The notes beneath the pieces are model-generated. The model saw only the letters and a program-made list of their open reading frames with translations. It had not been told where the DNA came from and ran no database searches. From CAADGY01 sp900696665 (GTDB taxonomy: Bacteria > Acidobacteriota > Terriglobia > Bryobacterales > Bryobacteraceae), in NCBI GenBank assembly GCA_035063885.1, contig JAPSFM010000069.1:1-28430 (forward strand): a stretch of DNA of 28,430 nucleotides, given 5' to 3'. Shown piece after piece: positions 6,332 to 14,910 of the stretch. The translations under genes and the position numbers were made by a program. How positions within the stretch are numbered: position 1 is the stretch's first letter; every line of letters begins with the position of its first letter.

Positions 6332-8184
6332 AAGAGTATCGCCACCCCAACGAAAATCACGGCGCCGGCCGCGATTCCAGCCGCATACCAGCGGACCCGT
6401 CCCGTTTGCGTCGCCGCCAACAGGTGGTTTGCCCCTTCCGTAAACCTTGCGATACCGGCACAAATGGCATCGACAAAGTCATTCCGGTTGATGCGCGCGG
6501 CTCCGAGGAGCGGCCGCACGAAGACGCGGTTGTATAGCCAGTCGAAACCCCACCCGGAAAACCAGTAGCGGTGCAGCGTCCCGAACACGGGATTTCGTGC
6601 GGCCGCACCGGAGTATTGTGGTTTCGCGAGAAAGAACAAGTAGGCGGCAAACAGACCGGCGGCAAACAGCGCAGCCGCGACGACGCCTGACATCGTCTCG
6701 GTCATACCCGCATGGGCTTCTTCCATCGATGGCAGTGCCGTGTGCAGGAAATCGAGCAATGGGCTTTTCCAGTACCCGCTCACCACCGCGAGCGCGGCGA
6801 GGACGATGACCGTAGCTTTCATGCGAAATCCGGAACGATGGCTGACTTCTGTCTTTCGTGCGCCGGAAAATACGAGGAAGATCAGCCGGAACGTGTAGAG
6901 CGCAGTCAGCAGAACGCCGGCCATACCCGCGGCCCACAGCAGTGGACCGCCAAGCGGGGAACTCCAGGCTTCCCAAATAATCAGGTCTTTGCTGAAGTAG
7001 CCGGATGTGATCAGCGGCAGGCCTGCAAGCGCGCAGCCGCCTGCAACAAAAGTCCAAAACGCGACGGGCAGTTCCCGCCGAAGACCTCCCATGCGGAAGA
7101 TATTGTGTTCGTGATGCAGCGCCTCAATGACGATGCCTGCCGCCAGAAAGAGAAGAGCCTTGAAGAACGCGTGCGTCATGAAGTGAAAGAGGGCGGCGGA
7201 CCACGCGCCCACGCCCAGGGCCAGGAACATGTACCCGATCTGACTTACCGTCGAGTATGCCAGCACGCGCTTGATATCCGATTGCGTCAACGCGCTGAAT
7301 CCGGCCACCAGCAGCGTTACGGCGCCCACCACCGCAACCGCAAGCTGGGCATCCGGAGCGAGAGTATACAGAACGTTCGTGCGCGCGATGAGGTAGACGC
7401 CGGCGGTCACCATGGTGGCTGCATGAATGAGTGCGCTGGTCGGCGTCGGACCGGCCATCGCGTCGGGCAGCCAGGTCTGAAGAGGCAGTTGGGCCGATTT
7501 TCCAACAGCGCCGCCTAACAGCAGTAGAGCGGCGGCGGTCGCATATGGTGAACCGCCCGCCCATTGCGCCTGGGCCTGTTCCATCAGCCGTTGAATTTCA
7601 AGCGTCCCCAGACTGTGAAACAGCATGAACAGGCCTACGGCCATGGCCGTGTCGCCCACACGCGTAACGATGAATGCTTTGCGTGCGGCAAGTCCGTTCG
7701 CTGGGTCTCTGTACCAGAAGCCGATCAACAGGTAGCTGCACAAGCCGACTCCTTCCCAGCCCAGGTAGAGCAGAAGCAGGTTGTCCGCCAGCACCAGGAC
7801 CACCATGGATGCAACGAATAGGTTCATGTAGGCAAAGAAGCGGCTGTACCCTTCGTCCTCCTCCATGAACTCGGTGGAGTAAAGATGGATTAAAAAGCTG
7901 ACGAGGGTGACAACCAGCATCATCAGGAGCGACATCGCGTCCAGATAGAAACCAATCCGCGGCTGGAATTGTGCAACGTCGATCCAGGTCCATAGCGTTT
8001 GCCGGTATGGCGTTTCGGAGGTGAGCAGCGCGGGTGCGATCAGAAGCGATATGACGCACGAAACCCCAATGGAGCCGGCTCCCATCGCCGCAACCGCACG
8101 CCTGGTCAGTCTCGCACCGAAGAGCGCGAGAATCGCCGCGGTGGCTAACGGGATGGCGGGCACCAGCCACAGCAGAGACAACAC
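6328..8184 (-). CDS. nuoL: NADH-quinone oxidoreductase subunit L (complex I membrane arm)
   Basis: The distal antiporter-like subunit, 618 residues, close to the usual size. Residues equivalent to those needed for proton translocation in E. coli NuoL are visible at the same numbers: Glu144 (GWEGVGLCSY), Asp178 (RVGDTA) and Lys229 (GKSAQLPLQTWLPDAM). The long C-terminal region is consistent with the lateral helix that runs along the membrane arm. The start is a GTG at 8184, one base after the TGA of nuoK. The end overlaps nuoM as ATGA. Confidence 0.96.
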   Translation of the reverse strand: MLSLLWLVPAIPLATAAILALFGARLTRRAVAAMGAGSIGVSCVISLLIAPALLTSETPYRQTLWTWIDVAQFQPRIGFYLDAMSLLMMLVVTLVSFLIHLYSTEFMEEDEGYSRFFAYMNLFVASMVVLVLADNLLLLYLGWEGVGLCSYLLIGFWYRDPANGLAARKAFIVTRVGDTAMAVGLFMLFHSLGTLEIQRLMEQAQAQWAGGSPYATAAALLLLGGAVGKSAQLPLQTWLPDAMAGPTPTSALIHAATMVTAGVYLIARTNVLYTLAPDAQLAVAVVGAVTLLVAGFSALTQSDIKRVLAYSTVSQIGYMFLALGVGAWSAALFHFMTHAFFKALLFLAAGIVIEALHHEHNIFRMGGLRRELPVAFWTFVAGGCALAGLPLITSGYFSKDLIIWEAWSSPLGGPLLWAAGMAGVLLTALYTFRLIFLVFSGARKTEVSHRSGFRMKATVIVLAALAVVSGYWKSPLLDFLHTALPSMEEAHAGMTETMSGVVAAALFAAGLFAAYLFFLAKPQYSGAAARNPVFGTLHRYWFSGWGFDWLYNRVFVRPLLGAARINRNDFVDAICAGIARFTEGANHLLAATQTGRVRWYAAGIAAGAVIFVGVAILL

Positions 8185-8185
8185 G

Positions 8186-8491
8186 TCAGCCTCTCATCCT
8201 GCTGGCCGCATCCGTGTCAAGGGAACGAAAGTGATGGTACAGCCGCAGCACCAATGCCAGCCCCACCGACACTTCCGCCGCCGCCATCGCCAGCACAAAC
8301 AGGAACATGACCTGGCCGTCCGCCTGTCCCCACCGCGCGCCCGCCGCGACAAAGGCCAACCCCGCGGCGTTCAGCATGATCTCGATGGACATCAAGGTGA
8401 AGATCACGTTACGGCGCACTAGTAACCCGATCAGCCCCAGCGCGAACAAGGTCCCCGCCAGCAGCAGGCTGTCTCGCACGAGTATCGGCAT
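8186..8491 (-). CDS. nuoK: NADH-quinone oxidoreductase subunit K (complex I membrane arm)
   Basis: A small membrane subunit of 101 residues with three helices. The two conserved buried glutamates of the family are present as Glu37 (MSIEIMLNAAGLAF) and Glu73 (MAAAEVSVGLAL). The ATG at 8491 follows a GGAGGAAGCGGAG ribosome site and gives the normal family length, although the frame is open further upstream. The first 83 bases lie inside the 3' end of nuoJ in another frame, a longer overlap than elsewhere in the operon. The stop is one base from the nuoL GTG. Confidence 0.95.
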   Translation of the reverse strand: MPILVRDSLLLAGTLFALGLIGLLVRRNVIFTLMSIEIMLNAAGLAFVAAGARWGQADGQVMFLFVLAMAAAEVSVGLALVLRLYHHFRSLDTDAASRMRG

Positions 8492-9008
8492 TCTCCGCTT
8501 CCTCCGTTTCTTCAGTACCCGGATCGCGCCGGCCCAGATGATTCGCTCCCACCAGTCCCGCCAGCAACAGCATAGAGGCGAGTTCCACTCCAATCAGGTA
8601 CGGCCCGAACAATGCGATTCCTACCTCTTTTGGTTCGATCGCGGCGGGAAATGCGCCCGTGGGAGGTTCCCGGAACAGCAGCCAGCCGACTTCCGCTAAG
8701 AGCACGCTCGAAAGAATGGACGGCCCCAGCCAGACTTCGCTACTTAGCAGCAGGCGCTCCCGCACAATATCGCTTTCACCGGTGTTGAGCAGCATGACGG
8801 CGAAAACGAACAGCACCATAATTGCTCCCGCATAGATGATCACTTCGAGCGCCGCCACAAACGGAGCGCCCAGAATGTAGAAAACCACCGCTACGGCGAG
8901 CAGGGACACTACCAGATACAAAAGCGCATGAATAGCGTTGAGCCTTGTAATGGTCATCATCGTGGAGATGATGGCAACTACCCCCGCTATGTAGAAAGCG
9001 ATTTCCAT
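8409..9008 (-). CDS. nuoJ: NADH-quinone oxidoreductase subunit J (complex I membrane arm)
   Basis: A membrane subunit of 199 residues with five hydrophobic helices. The conserved helix with the central pi-bulge region is seen as VIIYAGAIMVLFVFAVMLL. The ATG at 9008 (MEIAFYIAGVV) is preferred over an upstream in-frame start because the extra 29 residues are hydrophilic and overlap nuoI. After the last helix a 35-residue, Glu- then Arg-rich tail runs 83 bases into nuoK, which is unusual. The helical core ends at about residue 165, so the tail may be non-essential. Confidence 0.93.
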   Translation of the reverse strand: MEIAFYIAGVVAIISTMMTITRLNAIHALLYLVVSLLAVAVVFYILGAPFVAALEVIIYAGAIMVLFVFAVMLLNTGESDIVRERLLLSSEVWLGPSILSSVLLAEVGWLLFREPPTGAFPAAIEPKEVGIALFGPYLIGVELASMLLLAGLVGANHLGRRDPGTEETEEAENADTRARQPAAGGDLVRAGADRVTSAP

Positions 9009-9015
9009 AGTTCGC

Positions 9016-9531
9016 TCACGGCAAAAGGGACCGCACGTCCACGGGCCGGCCTTCGTTCTCCGCCTGTCCTTTGTCTTTTCCGCCAATCGCCACACCGGAC
9101 ACGTTCCAGAAGTTATAGCCCGGATACTTGCCCGGCCCGCTGATCAGCAGGTGCTCCTTTTCGTAGACCATGTTCTGGCGATTGAACTCGCTCATCTCGA
9201 AATCGGGTGTCAACTGAATGGCGTAAGTCGGGCACGCGTCTTCGCAGAACCCGCAAAAGATACAGCGGGAAAAATTGATACGAAAGAACTCCGGGTAGCG
9301 CCGCCCGTGCTCGTCTTCGGTAGCGTGTAACGCGATGCAATCCACCGGACAAACGACCGCGCAAAGATAACAGGCGACGCAACGCTCACCGCCGTCCGGA
9401 TCACGCGACAAGATGATGCGTCCACGGTAACGGGGAGCAAGGTACGGCTTCTCTTCCGGATACAGAACGGTCACCCGCTTGCGAAACGCATGGGTGAAGA
9501 CGCGCCAGATTGTCTCCACGATGCTGAGCAT
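9016..9531 (-). CDS. nuoI: NADH-quinone oxidoreductase subunit I (two 4Fe-4S ferredoxin-type subunit)
   Basis: A peripheral-arm subunit of 171 residues that carries clusters N6a and N6b and passes electrons toward NuoB. Two CxxCxxCxxxC motifs are present: Cys51, 54, 57, 61 (CVACYLCAVVC) and Cys90, 93, 96, 100 (CIFCGFCEDAC). The ATG at 9531 has a strong GGGAGGA site. The frame is open 71 codons further but runs into nuoH. The core and tail (YPEFFRINFSRC, QLTPDFEM, LLISGPGKYP, ending VDVRSLLP) are strikingly like the enterobacterial NuoI, more than expected for a distant phylum. Confidence 0.96.
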   Translation of the reverse strand: MLSIVETIWRVFTHAFRKRVTVLYPEEKPYLAPRYRGRIILSRDPDGGERCVACYLCAVVCPVDCIALHATEDEHGRRYPEFFRINFSRCIFCGFCEDACPTYAIQLTPDFEMSEFNRQNMVYEKEHLLISGPGKYPGYNFWNVSGVAIGGKDKGQAENEGRPVDVRSLLP

Positions 9532-9545
9532 CCGAAATCCTCCCT

Positions 9546-10517
9546 CTAAGCCAGCAGCAACACAACCGCTCCGGTCACGATCAGATTCAGCAGCGCCAGC
9601 GGCAGCAGCAGTTTCCAGGCCCACGACATGAGCTGATCGAATCGGGGCCGCGGCAACGATGCCCGCAATAGAATGAAAAAGCTGATGAAGAAGAACATCT
9701 TCAGCAGAAACCAGACAACGGGCGGCAGCACCGGGCCAAGCCATCCTCCGAAGAAGAGAACGGTAATCATTGCCGAGATCAGCGTTACACCCAGGTATTC
9801 GCCGACAAAGAACATTCCGAACTTCATACCGGAGTACTCGGAATGAAAGCCCGCCACAAGCTCGCTTTCCGCCTCGGGCAGATCGAACGGCAGCCGCCGC
9901 GTTTCCGCCACTCCCGCGATCAGAAACAGAATAAATCCCAGAAACTGCGGCACGACAAACCAGAGCCCGCGCTGCGCGTGGACAATTTCGCTCAACTGAA
10001 ACGAACCGGCAAGCATCACAACGCCCATCACCGACAGGCCCATGAATACCTCATAGCTCAACAATTGCGCCGCCGCGCGCAAGGAGCCGAGCAGCGCGTA
10101 CTTGTTGTTCGACGACCAACCGGCCAGAACCACGCTATAAGCGCCCAGCGAGGACATCCCCAAAAAAAAGAGCAGCGCGATATTGGGGTCGGATACGACG
10201 ATGCCTGGCGCGAACGGTACTACTGCAAACGACAGCAGAACCGTGACCAGAATGATTGCGGGTGCGATGATGAACACGGGCTTATCGGCGAACGGCGCAA
10301 CCCAGTCCTGCTTGAAGAAGATCTTGATCGCATCGGCAATGACCTGCGCCAGTCCGAACGGTCCCACGCGATTGGGTCCGTAGCGGTCCTGCCATAGAGC
10401 CAGCAGCCGGCGTTCCAGCCAGATCAGCCCCGCCGCAATCGTTAGCGACGCAAACAGGATGCCGAGGATCGAAGCAATTGGATACGGGCTTGTCATGGCT
10501 TCGATAACCTGCTCCAC
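9546..10517 (-). CDS. nuoH: NADH-quinone oxidoreductase subunit H (quinone-site membrane subunit)
   Basis: A membrane subunit of 323 residues that joins the peripheral and membrane arms and forms much of the quinone chamber. Signatures are WLERR with RYGPNRVGPFG (34-55) and the acidic loop FDLPEAESELVAGF with EYSG (211-230), which holds the conserved glutamates of the E-channel/quinone site. It has eight to nine hydrophobic helices. The start given is a GTG at 10517, overlapping the end of nuoG by 25 bases. An ATG at 10496, overlapping the nuoG stop as ATGA, is the alternative and would shorten the protein by seven residues. Confidence 0.95.
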   Translation of the reverse strand: MEQVIEAMTSPYPIASILGILFASLTIAAGLIWLERRLLALWQDRYGPNRVGPFGLAQVIADAIKIFFKQDWVAPFADKPVFIIAPAIILVTVLLSFAVVPFAPGIVVSDPNIALLFFLGMSSLGAYSVVLAGWSSNNKYALLGSLRAAAQLLSYEVFMGLSVMGVVMLAGSFQLSEIVHAQRGLWFVVPQFLGFILFLIAGVAETRRLPFDLPEAESELVAGFHSEYSGMKFGMFFVGEYLGVTLISAMITVLFFGGWLGPVLPPVVWFLLKMFFFISFFILLRASLPRPRFDQLMSWAWKLLLPLALLNLIVTGAVVLLLA

Positions 10518-13126
10518 ATCGGGAGGCGCAGCCCGTCAAAGGGCGGTATCCCGGCTGGGACTCCCACCATGCCCCGCGCCATTCCGGCAGCGATCTTTAC
10601 GGGCGCCCGGAAATCTTCGATGATCAGTTCGCCGCCGTCTGCAATCTCCAGTTCCGCTGAATCATCCGGGCTCAATGCCAGGTACGCATTCGCCGACAAC
10701 TCCCGAACAGCGGACGCATGCCGGCTCAATTCGTCCGAGCCAAAAATGTGATAGAGAGGCACCAGCAGCCACTCGCCTTTACGAGGATGGAAGGCGTCCG
10801 GTGCCGGTCCGAAATACCTCGCCGCAGTACGATCGCTATCTTCAATGAGCCGGACCCCGGCGGGGCCGCCCCGCAGCGGACCGGCAATCTCCTCCTGGTA
10901 CTTGTTCACAGACTGTATGGAATTCCATCCCGGCGACCAGAAGTACGGCAGTAGCGATGGCGGCGGCTGCTTTCCGGCGCCTTCCATGCTGAAGGCAAGC
11001 GCGGAATCCGGATCTTCGGGTGGCTTCGGTTCGCTCACGTCGATGTTTGCGAGCATCGCCGTGCGGCCGCTGCAACGCGCCGGCGCGCGCGCGATCTTTT
11101 CACCAGCGATACGAAACGCAGCGGATGGGGCGGCTTCGCGAATCTGCTGCAACTCCGGCATCGACTCGCCGATCGCCACGACCACTTCGTCCAGCGCACT
11201 CCAGGACGTGGCCAGCCATCTCCAGGAGTCCCGGATGTTGTCCACCGGCGCCAACACCCTGAAAAAGCGCTGCGCGCGGAGCTCGTTGTTTACGAATGTG
11301 CCATCTCCTTCGGCGTACGTAGCCGCGGGTAGAACCAGCCCTGCCTGTTCTACAGTGCGATTAAGAAGGTGGTCAAGCGCGACGGCGTTTTCGGCCCGCC
11401 GCAGGAATCGGTCTACGGTTGCGGCCGGAGCACGGCGGTACAAATCGTTTTCGAGCACGATCACTGTTCCGGCCTCTCGTGCCAATGCTTCCCGCAAGGG
11501 CTTCGGGTTCATCAGCGTCAGGCCCATGCTGTTTGGCTCCGGGACTGTGAACACGATACCGGCGCGCCCGCCCGCGGCGTCGATGGCTTTCGCGATGTTC
11601 GCGGCGGCCTGAACGAGCGCGGTGCTGTTCAGACTGGAACCGGCTACCACCAGCGGCCTCCGGGCATCGCGTAATGCCGCTGCGATTTCGCCCGCCAATG
11701 CCTGCTCGCTCTCCCCGAGCCCTGGCGCGTCCGGCGCATCCGGATCCAGCACATGCGCCACAGCAAAGCCCAGCCGTGCAATATCGTCTGGAGCAGCCCG
11801 CCATGTCCGTGTTGCGGTATTGTCGAGGCGTGTGGGCGCGGGCGTAGCGATGAACAGCGGTCCTTTATCGCCCTGTACCGCTTCCCGCACCGCATGGTCC
11901 AGCCACAACGGAATCCGCAACTGTTCGGCAACCCGGTTGGGCTTCTGGCGCACCGATTGCCGCAGGCTCAGCGCCATTCGTGGAGCCGTGTTCGTCACGT
12001 CCTCGCCTAATACAAGCACCGCGTCGGATGCTTCCACACCGGCCAGCGATACCACCTGCGCCGGCCGGCTGCGCAGAACGTCAACGATGAGCGACAAAAC
12101 GCCATGTTGATCGTCCTGGATGCCGGCGTAGAAGTTCTCCTCGCCAACCAGCGTTCGTAGTGCGAAGTTCGATTCCAGCGATGCACGCGGGGAGCCGATG
12201 CCAATGACGTGCCCCGCAGAAACCGCGGCTTTCAGGCTTTCGCACGCCGCCTCGGGCGCGACGGGTTCTCCCGCCAGAAGCGGTTGCCGGATGCGCCGAT
12301 CGCTGTTGGCGAATTCATAGCCATAGCGGCCGCGGTCGCAGAGGAAGTAGCCGTTTATTTCCTTGTGATAGCGGTTCACGATACGGCGCAGCATACCGTA
12401 GCGCTCGCCCGCGGTGACATTGCACCCCAGGCCGCAGTGTACGCAGATGGAGGGCGCCATCTGCAGGTCCCACTTCCTCGTGTAATGGCGTTTCAAGGTG
12501 GCGTCCGTAAAGACACCCGTCGGGCATACCTCCACCAGGTTTCCAGCGAACTCGCTCTCCAGCACGCCGTCGTTCCCGCGGCCGAAGAATGCGGTATTCC
12601 GCAGCGAAAACACGTTCAGATCCTCACCGCCCGCATACTCACGATAGAAACGGACGCAGCGATAACACTGGATGCAGCGGTTCATCTCGTGATTGACGAA
12701 AGGCCCCAGGTACTGATTGCGAAACGTCCGTTTTTCAAACCGGTAGCGCCGGTAGTTGTGCCCAGTCATCACCGTCATGTCCTGAAGATGGCATTCGCCC
12801 CCTTCATCGCACACCGGACAATCGTGCGGATGGTTCAACATCAGGCCTTCGATGATCGCCGCGCGGAACTCCACCGCTTCCGGATCCCGGATGGAAATGC
12901 GTGTGCCTTCGCTGGCCGGCGTCATGCAGGCCATCACGATGCTGCCTTTTGTATCGTTTTCGTCCTTGTACTGCTTCACCGCGCATTGGCGGCAAGCGCC
13001 CACCGAACCCATCGCCGGATGCCAGCAAAAGTAGGGAAGATCGAAACCGAGCGACAAACATCCGTGGAGCAGATTCTGCTTCTCGTTCATTTCGAATGCC
13101 CGGTTGTCCACGTATACTTTTGCCAT
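10493..13126 (-). CDS. nuoG: NADH-quinone oxidoreductase subunit G (iron-sulfur subunit with molybdopterin oxidoreductase-like fold)
   Basis: The large peripheral-arm subunit, 877 residues. Cluster ligands can be read directly: N1b Cys34, 45, 48, 67; N5 His99, Cys103, 106, 112; N4 Cys151, 154, 157, 201; and the extra N7 cluster Cys228, 231, 235, 263 (CVHCGLGC, FLCDRGR). N7 occurs only in a subset of bacterial complexes such as those of E. coli and Thermus. The rest resembles a molybdopterin oxidoreductase domain that no longer works as an enzyme in this family. The ATG at 13126 (MAKVYVDNRAFEM) is chosen because the 92 codons upstream in frame overlap nuoF and look non-coding. nuoF ends 19 bases upstream. 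Confidence 0.96.
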   Translation of the reverse strand: MAKVYVDNRAFEMNEKQNLLHGCLSLGFDLPYFCWHPAMGSVGACRQCAVKQYKDENDTKGSIVMACMTPASEGTRISIRDPEAVEFRAAIIEGLMLNHPHDCPVCDEGGECHLQDMTVMTGHNYRRYRFEKRTFRNQYLGPFVNHEMNRCIQCYRCVRFYREYAGGEDLNVFSLRNTAFFGRGNDGVLESEFAGNLVEVCPTGVFTDATLKRHYTRKWDLQMAPSICVHCGLGCNVTAGERYGMLRRIVNRYHKEINGYFLCDRGRYGYEFANSDRRIRQPLLAGEPVAPEAACESLKAAVSAGHVIGIGSPRASLESNFALRTLVGEENFYAGIQDDQHGVLSLIVDVLRSRPAQVVSLAGVEASDAVLVLGEDVTNTAPRMALSLRQSVRQKPNRVAEQLRIPLWLDHAVREAVQGDKGPLFIATPAPTRLDNTATRTWRAAPDDIARLGFAVAHVLDPDAPDAPGLGESEQALAGEIAAALRDARRPLVVAGSSLNSTALVQAAANIAKAIDAAGGRAGIVFTVPEPNSMGLTLMNPKPLREALAREAGTVIVLENDLYRRAPAATVDRFLRRAENAVALDHLLNRTVEQAGLVLPAATYAEGDGTFVNNELRAQRFFRVLAPVDNIRDSWRWLATSWSALDEVVVAIGESMPELQQIREAAPSAAFRIAGEKIARAPARCSGRTAMLANIDVSEPKPPEDPDSALAFSMEGAGKQPPPSLLPYFWSPGWNSIQSVNKYQEEIAGPLRGGPAGVRLIEDSDRTAARYFGPAPDAFHPRKGEWLLVPLYHIFGSDELSRHASAVRELSANAYLALSPDDSAELEIADGGELIIEDFRAPVKIAAGMARGMVGVPAGIPPFDGLRLPMWSRLSKP

Positions 13127-13145
13127 CGCGGCTAGCTCCGGTTCT

Positions 13146-14432
13146 CTACACCGCTCCCGCGGCCCACGGGCACCGCTTCTCGCGAATGTGCCGCTCGAAG
13201 TCGTCCCGGAAATACTTGACCCCGCTCTGCAACGGCTCCGCCGCTCCGGGCGCGAGCGCACAGAAGGTGTGGCCGGGACCAAAGAATTTCGTTTGAAACG
13301 TGAGTTTTTCGATATCTCCAGGCTGCCCGCGTCCCTCTTCCATTGCCTGGAGGATTCGTTCCACCCAGGCGAGCCCGCTCCAGCAGGGGGTACACCAGCC
13401 ACACGACTCCTGGGCGAAGAAATGTTCCAGGTTCCATAGCATCCCGACCGGACAGGTCTTGTCGTCGAGCACGATCATCGTGCCGGTTCCCATCCGGCTG
13501 CCGGCTTTCTGCGGCTCGGTGAAGTCCATCCGGACATCGAGGTGCTCCTCTACGAGGAAGTCCGTCGATGCGCCGCCGGGCAGCAGTCCCCGGAACCGGA
13601 CGCCGTCGCGCATGCCGCCCGCGTGCTCCTCCAGAATTTCGCGAACCGTCGTTCCCATCGGCAACTCCCAAAGGCCCGGCCGCTTTACTTTTCCGCTGAC
13701 GCCGAAAATCTTGGTGCCTCCGTCACGCGTCAGGCCGAGGTTCCGGAACCAGGCCGCTCCGCGATTGACGATATGAGGGACATTGCACAAAGTCTCGACG
13801 TTGTTGACGATCGTGGGTTTCCCAAACAGGCCGGAGACACCGGGAAACGGAGGTTTGGTCCGCGGATTCGCACGCTTTCCTTCGAGCGCGTTCAGCATCC
13901 CAGTCTCCTCCCCGCACATGTAACGGCCCGCGCTCGAATGGACGTACATTTCGAGGCTGTAGCCGGAGCCGAGGATGTTCCTGCCGAGACAATTGCTTTC
14001 GCGTGCTTCGATGATCGCTTTGGAAAGGCGCTGCGCCGCGGTTCGGTATTCACCGCGGATGAAAATGTATGCGATATCCACGTCGGTCGCATAGCTCGCC
14101 AGCACGATACCTTCGATGAGCTGATGCGGATCGCCCTCCATCAATAGGCGGTCTTTGAACGTACCGGGCTCCATCTCGTCGGCATTGGCGACCAGGTACT
14201 TGGGACGTGCGGCCTGGTCCCCTACTGGAGAGAAACTCCATTTCAGGCCCGTCGGGAAACCGGCGCCGCCACGCCCGCGAAGGTTCGACGCCTTCACCTC
14301 CTCCTGCACCTGGGCGGGAGTCAGGTCGCGCAGCGCCTTGCGCAGCGCCTGGTATCCGCCCGCGCGTTCGTACTCTCTGATACCGAACGGCTCGCGCCCC
14401 GCGGAGATGTTTTGAGTAAGCGGCGTTTCCAT
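13146..14432 (-). CDS. nuoF: NADH-quinone oxidoreductase subunit F (NADH- and FMN-binding)
   Basis: The NADH dehydrogenase subunit of the peripheral arm, 428 residues. It binds FMN and NADH through the glycine-rich GRGGAGFPTG (53-62) and the NADEMEPGTFKDR segment, and carries 4Fe-4S cluster N3 on Cys344, Cys347, Cys350 (CGWCTPC) and Cys391 (TFCALAPGA). After the third cysteine the usual Arg of the PCRxG motif is Trp351, an uncommon change next to the cluster. All other key residues are intact and the length is normal. The ATG at 14432 follows the nuoE stop by four bases. Confidence 0.96.
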   Translation of the reverse strand: METPLTQNISAGREPFGIREYERAGGYQALRKALRDLTPAQVQEEVKASNLRGRGGAGFPTGLKWSFSPVGDQAARPKYLVANADEMEPGTFKDRLLMEGDPHQLIEGIVLASYATDVDIAYIFIRGEYRTAAQRLSKAIIEARESNCLGRNILGSGYSLEMYVHSSAGRYMCGEETGMLNALEGKRANPRTKPPFPGVSGLFGKPTIVNNVETLCNVPHIVNRGAAWFRNLGLTRDGGTKIFGVSGKVKRPGLWELPMGTTVREILEEHAGGMRDGVRFRGLLPGGASTDFLVEEHLDVRMDFTEPQKAGSRMGTGTMIVLDDKTCPVGMLWNLEHFFAQESCGWCTPCWSGLAWVERILQAMEEGRGQPGDIEKLTFQTKFFGPGHTFCALAPGAAEPLQSGVKYFRDDFERHIREKRCPWAAGAV

Positions 14433-14436
14433 GGCG

Positions 14437-14901
14437 CTACGTGTAGTCCTCGAGAATCGTGTCGATTTTTTGGGGATCGAGATCGAGATGGTAATCTCCG
14501 TCGATCATCATGGCGGGGGCATGGTCGCACGCTCCAAGACAGACGATGGGGAGCAGCGTGAATCGCCCATCGCCTGTCGTTTCGCCAAAACCGATGCCGA
14601 GCTTCTCGGCAATATGCCGCCGCTGGCGCTCGTAGCCCATAATCCAGCAGCTCACGCTGTCGCAAAGAAAGATGACATGTCTTCCCACGGGCCGGCGAAA
14701 AATCAGGTTGTAGAAGGTGGCGACGCTGTCCAGTTCGGCGACCGGCATTCCCAGCAGTTCGGCGATGTCGTGCAATGCCTCGTCGGAGACCCATCCACGG
14801 TGCTTCTGAACAATCTTCATCGCATCGATCGAGACAGCCTGCCGCGTGGGGTAATGTGGATATTCCTGCTCAATCTCCCTGCGTTCCTCGTCCGATAGCA
14901 T
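14437..14901 (-). CDS. nuoE: NADH-quinone oxidoreductase subunit E (2Fe-2S, thioredoxin-like)
   Basis: A peripheral-arm subunit of 154 residues with an N-terminal helical part and a C-terminal thioredoxin-like domain holding 2Fe-2S cluster N1a. The ligands are Cys80, Cys85 (CDSVSC), Cys121 and Cys125 (CLGAC). KIVQKHRGWVSD and FRRPVGRHVI are close to the enterobacterial sequence. The ATG at 14901 has a clear GGAGGAAG site. It lies nine bases after nuoCD and four before nuoF. Confidence 0.96.
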   Translation of the reverse strand: MLSDEERREIEQEYPHYPTRQAVSIDAMKIVQKHRGWVSDEALHDIAELLGMPVAELDSVATFYNLIFRRPVGRHVIFLCDSVSCWIMGYERQRRHIAEKLGIGFGETTGDGRFTLLPIVCLGACDHAPAMMIDGDYHLDLDPQKIDTILEDYT

Positions 14902-14910
14902 TCTTCCTCC

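Noticed and set aside
5309..6568. Long plus-strand open frame (419 codons) opposite nuoM and nuoL
   Set aside because: It is antisense to two well-conserved membrane genes, very rich in Gln, Arg, Glu and His, without motifs or a ribosome site. This is the expected shadow of GC-rich hydrophobic codons.
12209..13135. Plus-strand open frame (308 codons) opposite nuoG
   Set aside because: It lies wholly antisense to the iron-sulfur part of nuoG and has no recognisable domain; shadow frame.
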